Source: Hydractinia symbiolongicarpus (lineage: Eukaryota > Cnidaria > Hydrozoa > Anthoathecata > Hydractiniidae). Taken from it: a DNA stretch of 64,000 nt. The stretch lies in NCBI RefSeq assembly GCF_029227915.1, contig NC_079882.1:2232001-2296000 (forward strand), written 5' to 3'. Shown here piece after piece: positions 1 through 12,800 of this stretch (position 1 is the first letter of the stretch; the number at the start of each line of letters is the position of its first letter). Below the pieces are notes generated by a model that did no database searches, had not been told where the DNA came from, and saw only the letters and a list, made by a program, of their open reading frames with translations. A program made the position numbers and the translations under genes.

Positions 1-781
1 TATTTTTCTTTTCAGCGAAACAAACGAAATCATGATTTGAAAAAAAGATAGGAAAGAATTTAAGGAATACATACGCATGGACGAAAATCAATTCAAAATT
101 TGATCAAAGTTTTATTTCTTCATCGGACAACTTCTGCCATCTTGAGTATAAAGCTGTTCACGTTTCGAATCTTTTAAATATATATAATTCATAAGTGTTA
201 ATACGCATTTTGATTAGTTCAAAACTCATATAGACTATATAAAAAATGTTGCAGTGGGTGGCACACGATGCAAATTTTGAAATTCTTGCTTTGCAGCATA
301 AAAAAACGTGGCTGCAACACTGCAACAAAATCAAACTGATTTGATTTTGTTACAGTGTTGCAGCACATTTTTTGGTGATTTTTCCTTCATTGCGCGTGAA
401 AAAAATCTATTAGCCACGGTGCCATCTTTTGCTGCGCATGTAATCCAGCATATTGCATTGCATGCGCATAAAAGAATTGCACTGTGGACCTAAAGCTTAT
501 TATCCACTTCAGTATTCTAGCGACACATCTTTTTATTCTTTGCCGGAACGCGTACGATGAATTTTTTTTGATAAGTGTGATTTCAAATCGACCGCGGTTT
601 CTTGTTGTTTTTTAATTCGAGATCTGCATTGTCTTATTTTTTTGTAATTTATGATATAGTCTTATGTTAAAAAAAAAAAACTTAACTTTGACGTTCTTAT
701 AAAATAGGATAAAAAACGTATGAGTTTTCTGAAGGGTTTACTTTATGTTATATCTTATAGCGATATAGAAGACAAGAAGCA
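1..781. other. Intergenic, left edge
   Basis: AT-rich sequence with no supported gene. The open frame at 308-493 is only a read-through of the hairpin listed separately. Nothing else stands out apart from A/T runs upstream of the ART-like gene that begins at 782. Confidence 0.5.
301..373. repeat. Long near-perfect hairpin
   Basis: Two 25-nt arms (311-335 and 340-364) are reverse complements with a single mismatch (C323 against A352), around a 4-nt loop CTGA. Pairing continues outward through an A-run (301-306) against a T-run (368-373) with one bulged G. The arms begin GCTGCAACACTG. It could be a foldback or MITE remnant, or a hairpin RNA such as a microRNA precursor; the sequence alone does not decide. 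Confidence 0.8.
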
Positions 782-1977
782 ATGTCTTGGACAATCGAAA
801 AATTAATCAGTGAAAATGTAGGTGCTACATCAATGTCTGATGGATTGTCTGTTACCAACCACGAAAGAGGTGGTACGGGATCATGCTATAGAATGTACAT
901 ACTTGAAGATGGAATGATCGAATGCATTGATCATGGCAATGCTTTGTACTTTAACAATGTAAAATATGAGGGAACATTTCCAGCTAAAATAACTTTGACC
1001 GTACAACCAGAAAACTTTTCGATTTCTGGTATATCCACCACAGGTGTCTATACTCCTTTCCCAGCTGAAGTAGCCGATGCAGATGTTAAGTCATTACAAA
1101 AACAAATTGAAATCAAGTTAATTCCTTATCAAGCCATGCCGCCTGTTTCTAATCCACAAACTATGGAGGAGGTAATTGCAAAATCCCCTCAATATTTCCC
1201 TTACACCACCAACAGAGAAGAACTTGCAGTTTCAACATTTGATTGGACATCAGCCAACTTCACCAGAATAGTCTACTTTCGAATGTTTGCATACACTCTA
1301 CTTAAAGATGATCCTTGGCGTTGGATTATGCCTCCATAACAAATGCAATTTGGACATCAGACTGGGGAGATTACAACCCAAGTAATGAAGCATACATGAA
1401 TTCATTCATGATGGTACCAGCAGAAACGGAGGAATCAGTGGCCACACAGCTTCAACAAAAAGCTCCTACATTGTATTCTTACGTAAATGCGGAGATTAAT
1501 TTAATTGCAGCAGCCCTTCGTGGACTTCCAAGAACAAGCACATTGGCAGTACCGAAACTTTACTCTGGCCAAGTCGATATATCACAGTTATCAAAGTCCC
1601 AACTGTGTGCACATTACAAAGAATTGCCTGCGAATGAAGGACCAAAAGGCACCAAATTACAGATGCAACTTTACCTAGCACGTGTTGGTTTCATGGCACC
1701 TGGGAAAACAATTACGGTTAAGGGCATTATGTCTTTTACAGATTCGTCTGCCGATGCAATGAAATACTCAAATGGCATACTGCTTACCGTCAAGCCGCCA
1801 CCTGTCGAGGCGTTAATCTGGAGAAAAGCTGCATATATAACACCTTTGTCAAACAATTTAGATAAAACTGAATATTTATTCTATCCTGACACACGTTTCA
1901 CCGTTAAAGAATGGAAAGATCACAACAAGGAAGTGCATGGGAGGCGAGTTGTTGAAATTGTGATGCAAGTTCTTTGA
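782..1977 (+). pseudogene. ADP-ribosyltransferase-like gene, broken by one frameshift
   Basis: Two overlapping open frames lie head to tail on the plus strand. The first (782-1339, 185 aa) starts at an ATG. The second (about 1312-1977) is in another frame, and its conserved part continues the first, so one frame change between 1312 and 1336 separates them. The second half has the layout of the ADP-ribosyltransferase fold (VIP2/exoenzyme type). There is LYSG (second-frame residues 82-85) where the family has an NAD-binding Arg, SFTDSS (140-145) at the STS position, and a TEYLF...TRF block with Glu186 at the catalytic Glu of the ExE motif. The first Glu of ExE is Lys184 and the Arg position is Ser, so activity is doubtful. 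There are no introns, and AATAAA follows at 2029-2034. Base composition is less AT-rich than the flanks, so transfer is possible. The frameshift may be real decay or an assembly error. Confidence 0.6.
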
Positions 1978-2039
1978 GGTAAGGTAAAGAGAAGAAAAAG
2001 TTACTAAGCAAAATTTGTAAAACAGTATAATAAATGATA

Positions 2040-2513
2040 GTACAATGCTTTCTTATCCTATTTTAAACGCTAGAAAGACAAATATCGGGAAGAGTTTTTA
2101 AGAATTTATGAAAATTACCATCTCCTTATAACATGCCAAAATTCAATGGAACGGGTGAAGCGGATTGGTTTTAAAGGAGCGAGGAAACGATATTATAACT
2201 TTTATGTATTTTTTTAAGGAAGCATCATTCTTTTAAGGGAGTGAGGAAACGATATTGTAATTTTTATGTAATTTTTTCAAGAAACCTTCACCTTCAACGA
2301 AAATCTCTTTCTGTGTATGGACTGCTTATTGCTTACGTCATCAAAATGCATAGATTTACTCACAATTCACAATTTACACAAGTAAATCTAGCACAAATTT
2401 ACTTTATTATTATTATTTATTGCAGAAGGATGCTCACGGGACTGCATGTTTGAAGTGACCGTTGTTCTATAAATAACAGTTATTTTTATTAATAAAATTT
2501 TTTACTCCTCAAG
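2040..2513. other. Intergenic with a small tandem duplication
   Basis: A roughly 60-bp stretch containing GAGGAAACGATATT is present twice in direct orientation, near 2172-2220 and 2233-2282. Short open frames here have no recognisable content. Confidence 0.4.
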
Positions 2514-2738
2514 ATGAAAAAGTTTCAATTTTACACTTTTAACGTGTTGATGTCATTAACTGTCATAATTTGCACCAGTGATGAATATACACATTCCGAA
2601 ACCTTTTCACCACTGTTATCAAAGAATACTCTAAAGAGACTACCGGTATCATATTATTCTAATTCTAATGCAACGTTTAATCGCATTACCACGAGCAATG
2701 TAGAACAAAATCCGTGGCCCGTTTTTTACCGCTCCTAA
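2514..2738 (+). CDS. Possible small secreted protein or first exon
   Basis: A 74-residue frame opens with a basic-hydrophobic leader (MKKFQFYTFNVLMSLTVII, then C and a polar region) that looks like a signal peptide. The remainder is Ser/Asn/Thr-rich with no domain I recognise. It may be a chance frame or an isolated first exon; no partner exon was found. Confidence 0.2.
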   Translation: MKKFQFYTFNVLMSLTVIICTSDEYTHSETFSPLLSKNTLKRLPVSYYSNSNATFNRITTSNVEQNPWPVFYRS

Positions 2739-2764
2739 CTGTAGCACTCGTTCTATAACTGTTA

Positions 2765-2990
2765 GACTGGTAGTCTTATGGTAGAGCGTTCGCTTTTAGT
2801 GCAGGAGGTCTTAGGTTAAAACCCCAGCCGAGTCATGTCAGAGACTACAAAAGTGTGAATATATCCTTTCTGCTTAGTGTTCAGCTGAAATGGTAGCTTT
2901 AAATACACTAGAACCTCTTCGCAGGACCCTCGTTGATAGCATAGCCAATAGGAACTGAAGAGGCTATCTTGGGTATATAATTTCAATAAT
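2765..2990 (+). mobile_element. tRNA-derived SINE
   Basis: An A-box-like segment (TAGTCTTATGGTAGAGCG, about 2770) and a B-box-like segment (GGTTAAAACCCC, about 2813) have tRNA-like spacing. They are followed by a long non-tRNA body with GAAGAGGCTATCTTGGGTAT and an AT-rich tail. The anticodon arm and the 3' acceptor do not form a proper tRNA, so this is a retroposed SINE and not a tRNA gene. Confidence 0.6.
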
Positions 2991-3752
2991 AATATGTAAT
3001 CAAAGGTGAATTTTTTGTACTCAATGTCTCGACTTTTTCATGCTAAATGTCAAAATAAACAATACTTAGTGATGAACTCTCGGTTACCGTACGACACGAT
3101 ATGTGATTGGCGTTTAACTACTGCTATCCCATTTTGAATAGTTTAATAATAAATACGCGCCCTGAAGTAAACGTAAAAAATATGGATGACTGACTATCAT
3201 TTACAAGCTTTAAACGAAAACATTTGTTAAAGAGATCTCATCTGAATACTCAATCTTTATTAGCTACCGTCCTTCGCCGAATTTGAACCCGACTTTAACA
3301 CAATGACAATGCCTGATACCTTGTTGAAAAACAATAACCTCATTGATTATGTTGACATACCTGGTTTTAGAATCGCTTACAAAAACAGGTGCTACGCAAT
3401 TATATCATAGATCTAGATGACGGACGTGGGCAGATAAGGCTAGAAATAAACAGTAGAAATAAACACAGCAAAATTATTTTAGGTGTTCTTTACCAACCGA
3501 ACTTTGATGATGTTAGCAAAATTGATTGGCTTGATAAAATGGATCACATACTCGAAAAAGTGTTATGGAAAGGTTATATTGTGATTACAGGAGGCATGAA
3601 TATAAACTTGCTGGACTCTTCACGATTTACAACTCGATTCGTACAACTTAGTAAAGCAGTTTAAAACCAACTAGAAGAGAGATCTCTGTAATCGATCATT
3701 TATAACTAATTCTCAATGTAGGGTTAAGCTTTGTGACGCCATAAGCGATCAC

Positions 3753-3832
3753 GCAACCTCGTCCCCAGACCCATTTTTCTCGCACCGTCTCAGATATTAA
3801 AAAAGCGAAATATTGCCCTGGGAACGAGGTTG
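3753..3832. mobile_element. Short MITE-like inverted-repeat insert
   Basis: About 80 bp bounded by CAACCTCGTCCCCAG and CTGGGAACGAGGTTG, which are reverse complements with one mismatch. It interrupts the decayed LINE endonuclease just after its ISDH motif. A half-copy of the same end (CAACCTCGTCCCCA) occurs at about 40807. Confidence 0.6.
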
Positions 3833-3904
3833 GCGATAACGATGCGATATACGTTTGTATCAATATCAGGGTTTCAAGATGCCAACCCCGATTCAAATTT
3901 ATAC

Positions 3905-4283
<379 letters not shown>

Positions 4284-5265
4284 TTATTTTCTACATGATT
4301 ATGACTTTTTTATCACTGACTTTTTACAGCTTCCATTAAGTCTTGTTTACACCTCAGAATCCGCTGACGATAAACTTGATAGGCTCGATTATCTAATATC
4401 TTTGTGTATAAATCGACACGCACCTCTAAAGAGAATCAATTTAACCTGACCACCAGCACTGTGGCTAAAAGACCTTCATATAGTGGTCTTGCAAAGTAAA
4501 TGCCAACATATGCGTTTCAAAGGTCACGAAACGCAGTCTGAAAGCGATTGGACAAATTTCAAGGATGTTCGGAATAAATTAAAAGAAGCCATTAAGTATA
4601 CAAGAATAACTTTTTTCAAGAAAGCATTGGGCTCGAATAGACCTGCTGAGTTCTGGAAGTTTATTCATCGTATTCTTAATCTGAAAAGATAAAAAGTTTG
4701 TGTCGATCCAACTGCACTTAAAACCATTATCTTTCAACCGCTAATGGAATACTGAACACTACAACTACTTCACAGAATAACTTATCAAACCACATCAATA
4801 ATGTTGAACCTGGTCATGATCGTTCTAATTCAATATACAACCAGTTAATCTTATAAAACATAATGATACCACAACAACAATAGAGAAAGGTGAAGTGACA
4901 CTTGCCATGTTTTATTATTTCAAGACATTCAATTGATTTTAAAACTATTTTAACAAAACTGCACCATCTTGTATTTTCTATACCAGCTTTATTACATATA
5001 TTTTCTTATTTGAGTAACTGACATCAGTCAACCAAGCCCCAAGTCCTTGGGGCTTGTTCAATTTGGTGTACAACAGGGATCGGTCTTTCGGCCGATGTTT
5101 TTTAACCTTTTCGTTACTGACATACAGTCAATGGAACGATTTGCTAATGATACATGTTGTTGCGATCAATCTAAGCCGAAAGATATAGCAAAGTTCATTA
5201 TCAAACTAACACAACGCTTGGACAGTTTCTATCGGCGAAAGAGAAAACTTAGACAGAGTGGCTGA

Positions 5266-8200
5266 GCAGTCTACTGAAATAATTTTAGTAGACTTTAGTG
5301 TGAATAGCTGATGTGAAAACTGTGTGTATTTTTAGTATAGATTTTAATATGCTTTTATTTTATTTTAGCTGATTTAGCTATTAACGTTTAAATTTGAAGT
5401 TTAGTTTAATATATTAATTCATTCCATGGTGTTTTTTCATACTGTTCTGCCATTCATTGTATTTTTTCGTGGTTGCCTCTTATGCCTGTGTCACATTTCT
5501 GTGAAGTTCTCTCACTACTCACCACTCTGTTTGCACCAAATAGTTTTATTTTTTTATTTTTTGATGATATATATACATATATATTTTTAGTCTAAACGTT
5601 TTAATTTAAAGTTTATTTAATATATTAATCAAAAAAACTAATTTACTAATATTGTACAGGAGAAACATTGATAATAGTTGTGCGTATATATTTTATGCGT
5701 AGCTGAAGTTTTATGCCTGTATAAATATTCTTTTAATAATAAATAATAATATATAAATTCTAACATCTTTTGGTTAAAGATAAATGCCATATTCTTGTAG
5801 TACAGGATATTGCTGAAAACTGACAATCTCCATCACCCTGTGGATTATAAGCAAGGTAAAACTCCTGGTCGGACAGGCTTAGTAATTTTCTGCGTGAGAG
5901 GAATGAGAAAAGTTGCTGGTCCTTAGATGTGACTTTTCACTTTTCTTTGACATTAATTTATTTTTATTTTTCAAATTAAAGTCAGTAATGTCTTCAACAT
6001 TATTTGACACATGACTTTTTGCGACTGGGTAGAGTTATTGAAATGTCAAATCGTCATATTGAAAAAAATCCATAAGCTGTTTTCCTTCAAATGATGGACT
6101 TTGTGTCGTGCACCATGGTAAAATTTCCGGAGAAATTTCAACATGCTGATTCTCCTTAACATTGATTTTGCCAGCCTGCAATGTCTGTTGTACAATATTT
6201 ATAAAGTGATAGTAAACTTACGTCTCACGTCAGAAGCATGCGTAAATAGGCTCCATTTTTAGTTAATTATGTGCTTATAAGTAACCTTAGCGGAATTTTT
6301 AATGAATGTTAATTTTGCCATGTCACGTTTAATCAAGGAAATGATAATTTACTTAGTTTAAAATACCTACAAAGCTGCCGCTCTTGCTTTTTTCGGAAAA
6401 ACTTTTGCGAGAGAAATTTTGTCGAATTTCTTAATTTTAGGACTTTTTCGCAAACTCCTTTATCATAAACAATCGGGGGCAAGTACACAAAAATAAGTTG
6501 TATTGCTTATCTTTAACATAGGGTAAAAACAAAAAAAATACTAATCTACAATACAACATGCATGAAAATAAACATTAACAGTAAACTGTTTAACAACGAA
6601 AAATAAAAAAATAATGATCGTGTTAAATTTACTTTCGGCGAGCTCATTAAATAAAGCACAAAGTGCTAGACCTGAGTCTAAAATTTATCATAAAATAAGA
6701 ACAATGCTGAATGTGAATTATTTTTCAGCTTTCTCTCAAGATACACACTTTTTTTATAAGAACAATTTTATACAAACACGACCCACAAATTTTGCACACA
6801 AATCAGAACAAAATAAAATCAATTCTGAAGGTCTGTTCTTACTATAAGAAATAAAATAAGAAAAAATAATTAATTATGGAAAGTTTACGATGTCTTGGCC
6901 CGATGATGGGAGAAGGATCGTCTGAAACGTCGCCTACAAAACTATCATGTTCAAGAAATGATAAACTCTCCACAATAATATGAATACTGGACAGTCAAAT
7001 CGAAATAATACTTTAATAAGAGCAAATAAGTTCGACGAAATCTCGGAAATTAAGAACGAAGTAAAACTTTCCGATTGATTGTCCAATGCTCTAAGAAAAG
7101 AAGTTTAAATTTGCAAAATGTTTGCAGGGGAAAGAAAAGAAAAGTCAGGAAATGGCAGCAGCAGGTGGAACAGAAGGAAGACCGCCCCTGTTTGTGATCG
7201 GGAAACCCTCACTGTTTCAAGAGTGTCAAGAGTTAGATGAATAGTGAGATCTCTCAACAGTGGTTTCGTGAACTCAACTAAACGTTTCGTGCAGGTGATT
7301 GGAAAATTCCTCTTACCATTGACAATTGTCCATCCCATCCATCGATCTCAACTTGAACTCGTACTTTAGCCTCTAACGTGACGTCTATACTTTAAGTGGT
7401 ACATGAAAATGGCAAAACTGGCTTTGTGTGTTTGACGGCTATATGCGACTATACTCAATCGACGATTCCCAGAAATTACAGAATGAGGAGAGACACTACT
7501 GGAAGAGAAATAAAAGATACTTGCACTGCTATTCGTATTAATTAGATTAAATTGATCAATAATGATGGACCTCTCTAAGAACAATCATGACGATTGTGCT
7601 GCTGGCAATACTACTTGTCTTAGGTTAAGGAACTAATACCTAAAAATGTGAAGGTCATAAAACAAGATAGGGTTGTATTCAATGTAGCACTTGTAGCAAC
7701 TTGTCAATACAGGTATAAAACGGTTGAGGTAGGCTGTATTGTGTGATTTTCACACGAAAAAAATTGAAAAAAGGGCTATAACACAACTTACTTACGCAAG
7801 TTCTTGATAAAGAAAATTGGTGGTAACTAATGATTTGACAAAAGTGTGGTGTCTGGTCGATCTTAAAAAATTTTCTGTCCTCACAGGATTAATGAATACA
7901 AAAAATCACCAACTATCATAGCCATAAACATAACCAAAAAATTAACAAGCGCGCAAGCGGATGAAGAGAGACGAAATAACACAAAAATATGAGAACTATT
8001 ATTATTAAAATAACAGAAAATGCAAGGGAGTCACATCTTAAAAGTGGTATTTGACACACAGTTCTACATTTTAATGATCAGTAAGCTTCGCAAAAAAGAC
8101 AAGTAAGGGTTTAACAAAGGCTTATTTTTTTAACTATGGTAAATATTTTAATGTTGAAAAATATAATTTTAGCAAATTTTAGCACTCTCTCTCAGTTTGC

Positions 8201-8835
8201 CCAAATTAGATTTTAACGTACGAACGTAGTATACAGTTGAATGAAAAACCTACGAGTGATAAAATTGCAATAAATAGATAAGTTAAGGAATATCATTTTC
8301 ATAATGTGGCTTTCCAGACCATTCTGTGAAGTCATCAGACAGAGTGAAGAGAAATAATTCCGTTTCGATATAAAAAGTGAAATGTTTTTGCTAAAATGCA
8401 GAACGCATCGTGTTGCAGAATGACTTCTATCAGCGACATGTGAAAAAGATCTAAGAGAGTGTTAGTGACGCAGCTACCAATCACAATTGACAGGCTTGTC
8501 ACAGAAATTCCTTGCCTACCTATAGTTACAGTATTCCTTGTTTTCGATTCATGCGTTGGTTTGGGTAAAAATCTGAGCGACAAAATTACCAAATAAATTA
8601 AAATATTGCTTCGTTGGATCATCCAACCCATATTTTTCCAGTTACTTCTAAGGGTTCATGCATTATTCACCAGATGTTGCTTTATATCCCAATTCCATGG
8701 CGCATTTCATTGTTTAAACACCGCATGTAATCAGGCAGAGGTTTTACCCAATTAATACCCTATCGGTTTGGGCTCAACACATCGTAATTAATTTTGTTTC
8801 GTAGTACTCGATGAAATCTTTCAACTTATCCCTGT
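5266..8835. other. Intergenic, no recognisable gene
   Basis: About 3.5 kb of AT-rich sequence. A degenerate direct repeat (GTTTAATATATTAAT context) is seen near 5385-5420 and 5600-5630. Short frames at 6614-6847, 7105-7338, 7366-7584 and 8335-8631 have no recognisable domain and no good splice context, and I leave them out as genes. Confidence 0.4.
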
Positions 8836-8850
8836 GTTTGGGGTGGTACG

Positions 8851-8863
8851 GCCGCCATCTTAC
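8851..8863 (+). promoter_or_regulatory. YY1-like motif in LINE leader
   Basis: GCCGCCATCTTAC matches the YY1 core (reverse complement AAGATGGCGGC). It sits near the presumed 5' end of the LINE, about 140 bp before the ORF1 ATG. YY1 sites position transcription starts in mammalian L1; whether this one does so is inference. Confidence 0.4.
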
Positions 8864-8991
8864 TACTATGATTAATGTGTTAATTAGCGGACGTGTTTTT
8901 AACTACTGCGGAAGAGGGAATTTAAATTTTGATATTTTATTTAAATTTTACTATTTTACTTAATACTTACTCAATACTTATATTTACAAAT

Positions 8992-9798
8992 ATGGAATCT
9001 AATCAAGTGAACATAATTTCTGTGGAAATGGTGCGTGATATTTTTACAACAATGTTTCAAAAGCAACAGCAGGATATTGTTCAGTTAATTAGCAGTAATC
9101 TGAAGATCACAAACGAACAGATTGGTGAATTAGACAAAAAACTGAAAGAAATTGCATCATCATATGAAGCTATCCAAGAAGAAAATAGAACATTAAAAAA
9201 TAATCTTTTTGGAGCAATTGAAAAAATTAAAGCCTTAGAAAAGGACAAAAGAGATATAGAGGAAAGCCTGACAGTGACACAAAGTTTGAATGAGGAAAGT
9301 TTTAAAAAAATGGAAGCTGGCTTACTTGAACAGACAACGAATCGTAAAGAACAATTGAGTATTTATGAGGAAAAACTACGACACTTAGAGGATAGACAAA
9401 GAAGAAACAATTTACGTATTGATGGGTTGGAAGAAAGCGAGTCGGAGAGTTGGGACGATACTGAAAAGAAAGTGGTCAATTTATTTGAACACAAATTAGG
9501 ATTGTCGAATGTGCACGTAGAGAGAGCACACCGCACAGGAGAGAAAAGCAATGGGAAAAAGCGTACTATCGTACTTAAACTGTTGGACTATAAGGATAAA
9601 GTTAATATTTTAAACAACTCGAAGAAACTAAAAGGCACCGGAATATATGTAAATGAGGATTACTCCACTTCGACGAATCAGATTAGGGCGAATCTCTTCA
9701 AGGAAATGAAGATTCATAGAGAAAATGGTAAATATGCTATCGTTCTTTATGATCGTCTTGTTGTTAGGGAGTTTAAGAAACCGAAAAACATTGTTTAA
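8992..9798 (+). CDS. LINE ORF1 protein (coiled coil plus RNA-binding domain)
   Basis: 268 aa from the ATG at 8992; the open frame extends upstream, but this Met has the better context. Residues of about 45-135 are a charged heptad-like coiled coil. The C-terminal half has the L1-ORF1p/transposase_22 pattern: RRNNLRIDGL, ERAHRTG, KRTIVLKLLDYKDK, then YVNEDYS and a GKYAIVLYDRLVV block. In the family this protein trimerises, binds the element RNA and helps target-primed reverse transcription. The ORF ends 54 nt before ORF2, so both would be read from one RNA. It has no stops or frameshifts. Confidence 0.85.
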   Translation: MESNQVNIISVEMVRDIFTTMFQKQQQDIVQLISSNLKITNEQIGELDKKLKEIASSYEAIQEENRTLKNNLFGAIEKIKALEKDKRDIEESLTVTQSLNEESFKKMEAGLLEQTTNRKEQLSIYEEKLRHLEDRQRRNNLRIDGLEESESESWDDTEKKVVNLFEHKLGLSNVHVERAHRTGEKSNGKKRTIVLKLLDYKDKVNILNNSKKLKGTGIYVNEDYSTSTNQIRANLFKEMKIHRENGKYAIVLYDRLVVREFKKPKNIV

Positions 9799-9852
9799 CG
9801 CTTTCTTATTTACACGATTTATATTTTCTTTTTAATTATCTTTTCTACTACA

Positions 9853-12800
9853 ATGACGGAAACAAATTTTGAAAATTTGGAATTTCATCCATTCCAAACC
9901 AACGAAACCTTACTATTAAACGATGAAAATGACCCAGACTTAAATTTTTATAACTGTACATTGTCCAAGAACACTAATACAAAATATTATTCTCCAAATT
10001 CAGACAATATTTTTGCACACGCAAAAAATTATTCCTTTTCTATACTACATCTCAACATTAGAAGCATGCAAAAGAATTTTGAGAGTTTTAAACAGTTTCT
10101 CCACACTCTGAATTTTCGTTTTAAAATAATTTGTCTCACTGAAACTTGGTGTCGTGATGAAGCCATAAAAAACAATTCAAATTTTCAATTGTGTAATTAC
10201 TCGGTGATTCATCAAATTAGAAACTCTAACAAGGCGGGTGGTGGCGTGTGTGTGTTTATTCATAATTCTCTATTGTATAAAAAAAGAACAGAGCTATGTG
10301 TGAATAATAACGATTGTGAGTCATTAAGTGTAGAAATACTGAACAAAACAACAACGAACATCATTGTGAGCGTAATATACAGGCAACCTGCAGGATCAAT
10401 TGATAATTTTAAAACGTTAATTGAACCTATTATATTGATCAATAAAAACACCAGCAAAGCAGTATACCTCGTGGGGGATCTTAACCTCAATACACTTGAT
10501 TACGAAACAAACAGAAACATCCAGTGTTTCTTTAACTTTATATTTCAAAGTGGGTATATTCCTCTCATAAATAAACCAACCCGGGTAACTAAACAAAACG
10601 CTACAGTAATTGATCACATCATAACAAATTCATTTTGCGACAAAGAACTACATTCGGGTATTATCAAAACAGACATCTCTGATCATTTTCCCATCTTTAT
10701 CACGTCCAATACAAACTTTGATAAACAGTCAAACCATGTAAAAATAAAAACGCGAAAAATAAATGAAAATACAATAACATTATTTAAGTATTTATTGGCT
10801 AAGGTAAAATGGGACGATGTGGTAAAAGGGGAGGATGCAAATGACGCATATGATAGCTTTCTGAAAATTTTTTTGGAAGCTTATGATGCGGCATTTCCAG
10901 AAGAAATTAAGTTTATTAAGACCAAAACATTCTTTAATCCCTGGATGACTAGGGGCCTCCAAAAATCTTCCCGAAGAAAACAAAAACTATATGAAAAGTA
11001 TTTAAGAAAGAAAACCTACGGGAATGAAACACTGTATAAAAATTATAAAAACCTTTTTGAATTGATAAAAAAGCGTGCTAAGAATTTTTACTTCAATGAA
11101 CAAATTAATAAATACAAACATAATGCAAGAAAAACATGGAATATCATCAAGGAAGTGATTGGTAAAATAAAAATTAGAAGTAATAATTTTCCTTCAAAAC
11201 TTGTAAACGACGAAAATGAAATTGAAGAACCATCTTTGATAGCTGAAGAATTTAACAATTTTTTCACTAAAGTGGGGCCGACCCTGGCGTCGAAAATAGG
11301 TCACAGTACAAAATCCTTTAAATCGTATTTGTCATATTATGATAATGAAATAGAGAAAAAAGAGCTAAGTGAGGAGGAACTAGAAGCAGCATTTCATTCT
11401 TTGCAAATCAACAAAAGTCCTGGCTTTGATCAAATCAGCAGCAATGTCTTAAAGAACTGTTTCAATGAACTAAAATCTCCACTACTGCATATATTTAATT
11501 CATCTCTAATTACAGGCATTGTTCCTAAAAAGTTAAAAATAGCTAGAGTTGTCCCAGTCCTTAAAGCAGGAGAAGTTTGTAAAGTATCTAACTACAGACC
11601 AATTTCAATACTCCCTTGCTTCTCGAAGATTTTAGAGAGAATCATGTACAACAGGGTTTATTCTTTCTTGAACAATAACGATATTTTGTATAATAAGCAA
11701 TTTGGATTTCAAGCAGGTCATTCAACTGATCACGCAATCATTCAGTTGAGTCAGGAAATATTTCAAGCCTTTGATGAGAATAAATTTACAATTGGGGTCT
11801 TTATTGATCTCAGTAAGGCATTCGATACAGTCAACCATGAGATTCTATTAGAAAAACTAAAAAATTATGGCATAAGAAATACATATCTCGCATGGTTCAA
11901 TAACTACCTCTTCGAAAGAAAACAATATATTTCTTATGACGAAGGAAATACTAACTACAGGATTATAACATGTGGAGTACCTCAAGGGTCAATTTTAGGG
12001 CCACTGTTGTTTCTTATTTATATCAATGATATATTTAGAGCATCTAGTGTCTTAAATTCAATTTTATTTGCTGATGATACAAATTTATTCTTTACTCATA
12101 AAGATATAAACGTACTTTTTGAAACCACTAACCTAGAATTGGCTAAATTGGCTGATTGGTTTAAAGCGAATAAATTATCCCTTAACACTTCAAAAACTAG
12201 ATATACCTTTTTTCACAAACTTAGTAAAAAAGATAAAATACCTCTTAGGTTACCTGGATTAGTTATTGATCATGTAAACATAAGAAGAGAATATTCAATG
12301 AAATTTCTTGGAGTTCTCCTAGACGAAAATTTAACTTGGAGAGAACACATTAAATTAGTGGAAAACAAAGTTTCCAAAAGCTTAGGAATCTTATATAAAG
12401 CCAGTTTCGCTTTGAATAAGAACTGCTTAAGAAGCATATATTTTTCCTTTATACACTGCTATTTAAACTATGCAAACATTGCATGGGGTAGCACTAATAT
12501 AACAAAATTAAAAAAACTGCACATTCAGCAAAAACATGCCAGTAGGATTATATTACGACAGAACAAATGTTCCCATTCTAGACCATTGCTAAAAGAACTG
12601 GGTATTCTTAATGTATGTCAGCTAAACATTTTTCAAGTCCTTATTTTCATGTATAAGATTAAAAATTTAATAGCACCAAATATATTCATTACATTATTTA
12701 AGAAAGTTCAACATAAATATCCAACTAGATTTTCAGGTAATAATTTCCTTCGGCCAAAAATCATATCTAATGTAACAAAATTTTCAATATCAAACCGAGG

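Noticed and set aside
308-493. 61-aa frame
   Set aside because: It reads through the hairpin and has no features of a protein gene.
2765-2840. Functional tRNA gene
   Set aside because: A- and B-box-like parts are present, but the acceptor stem and anticodon arm do not form, and the sequence continues as a SINE body.
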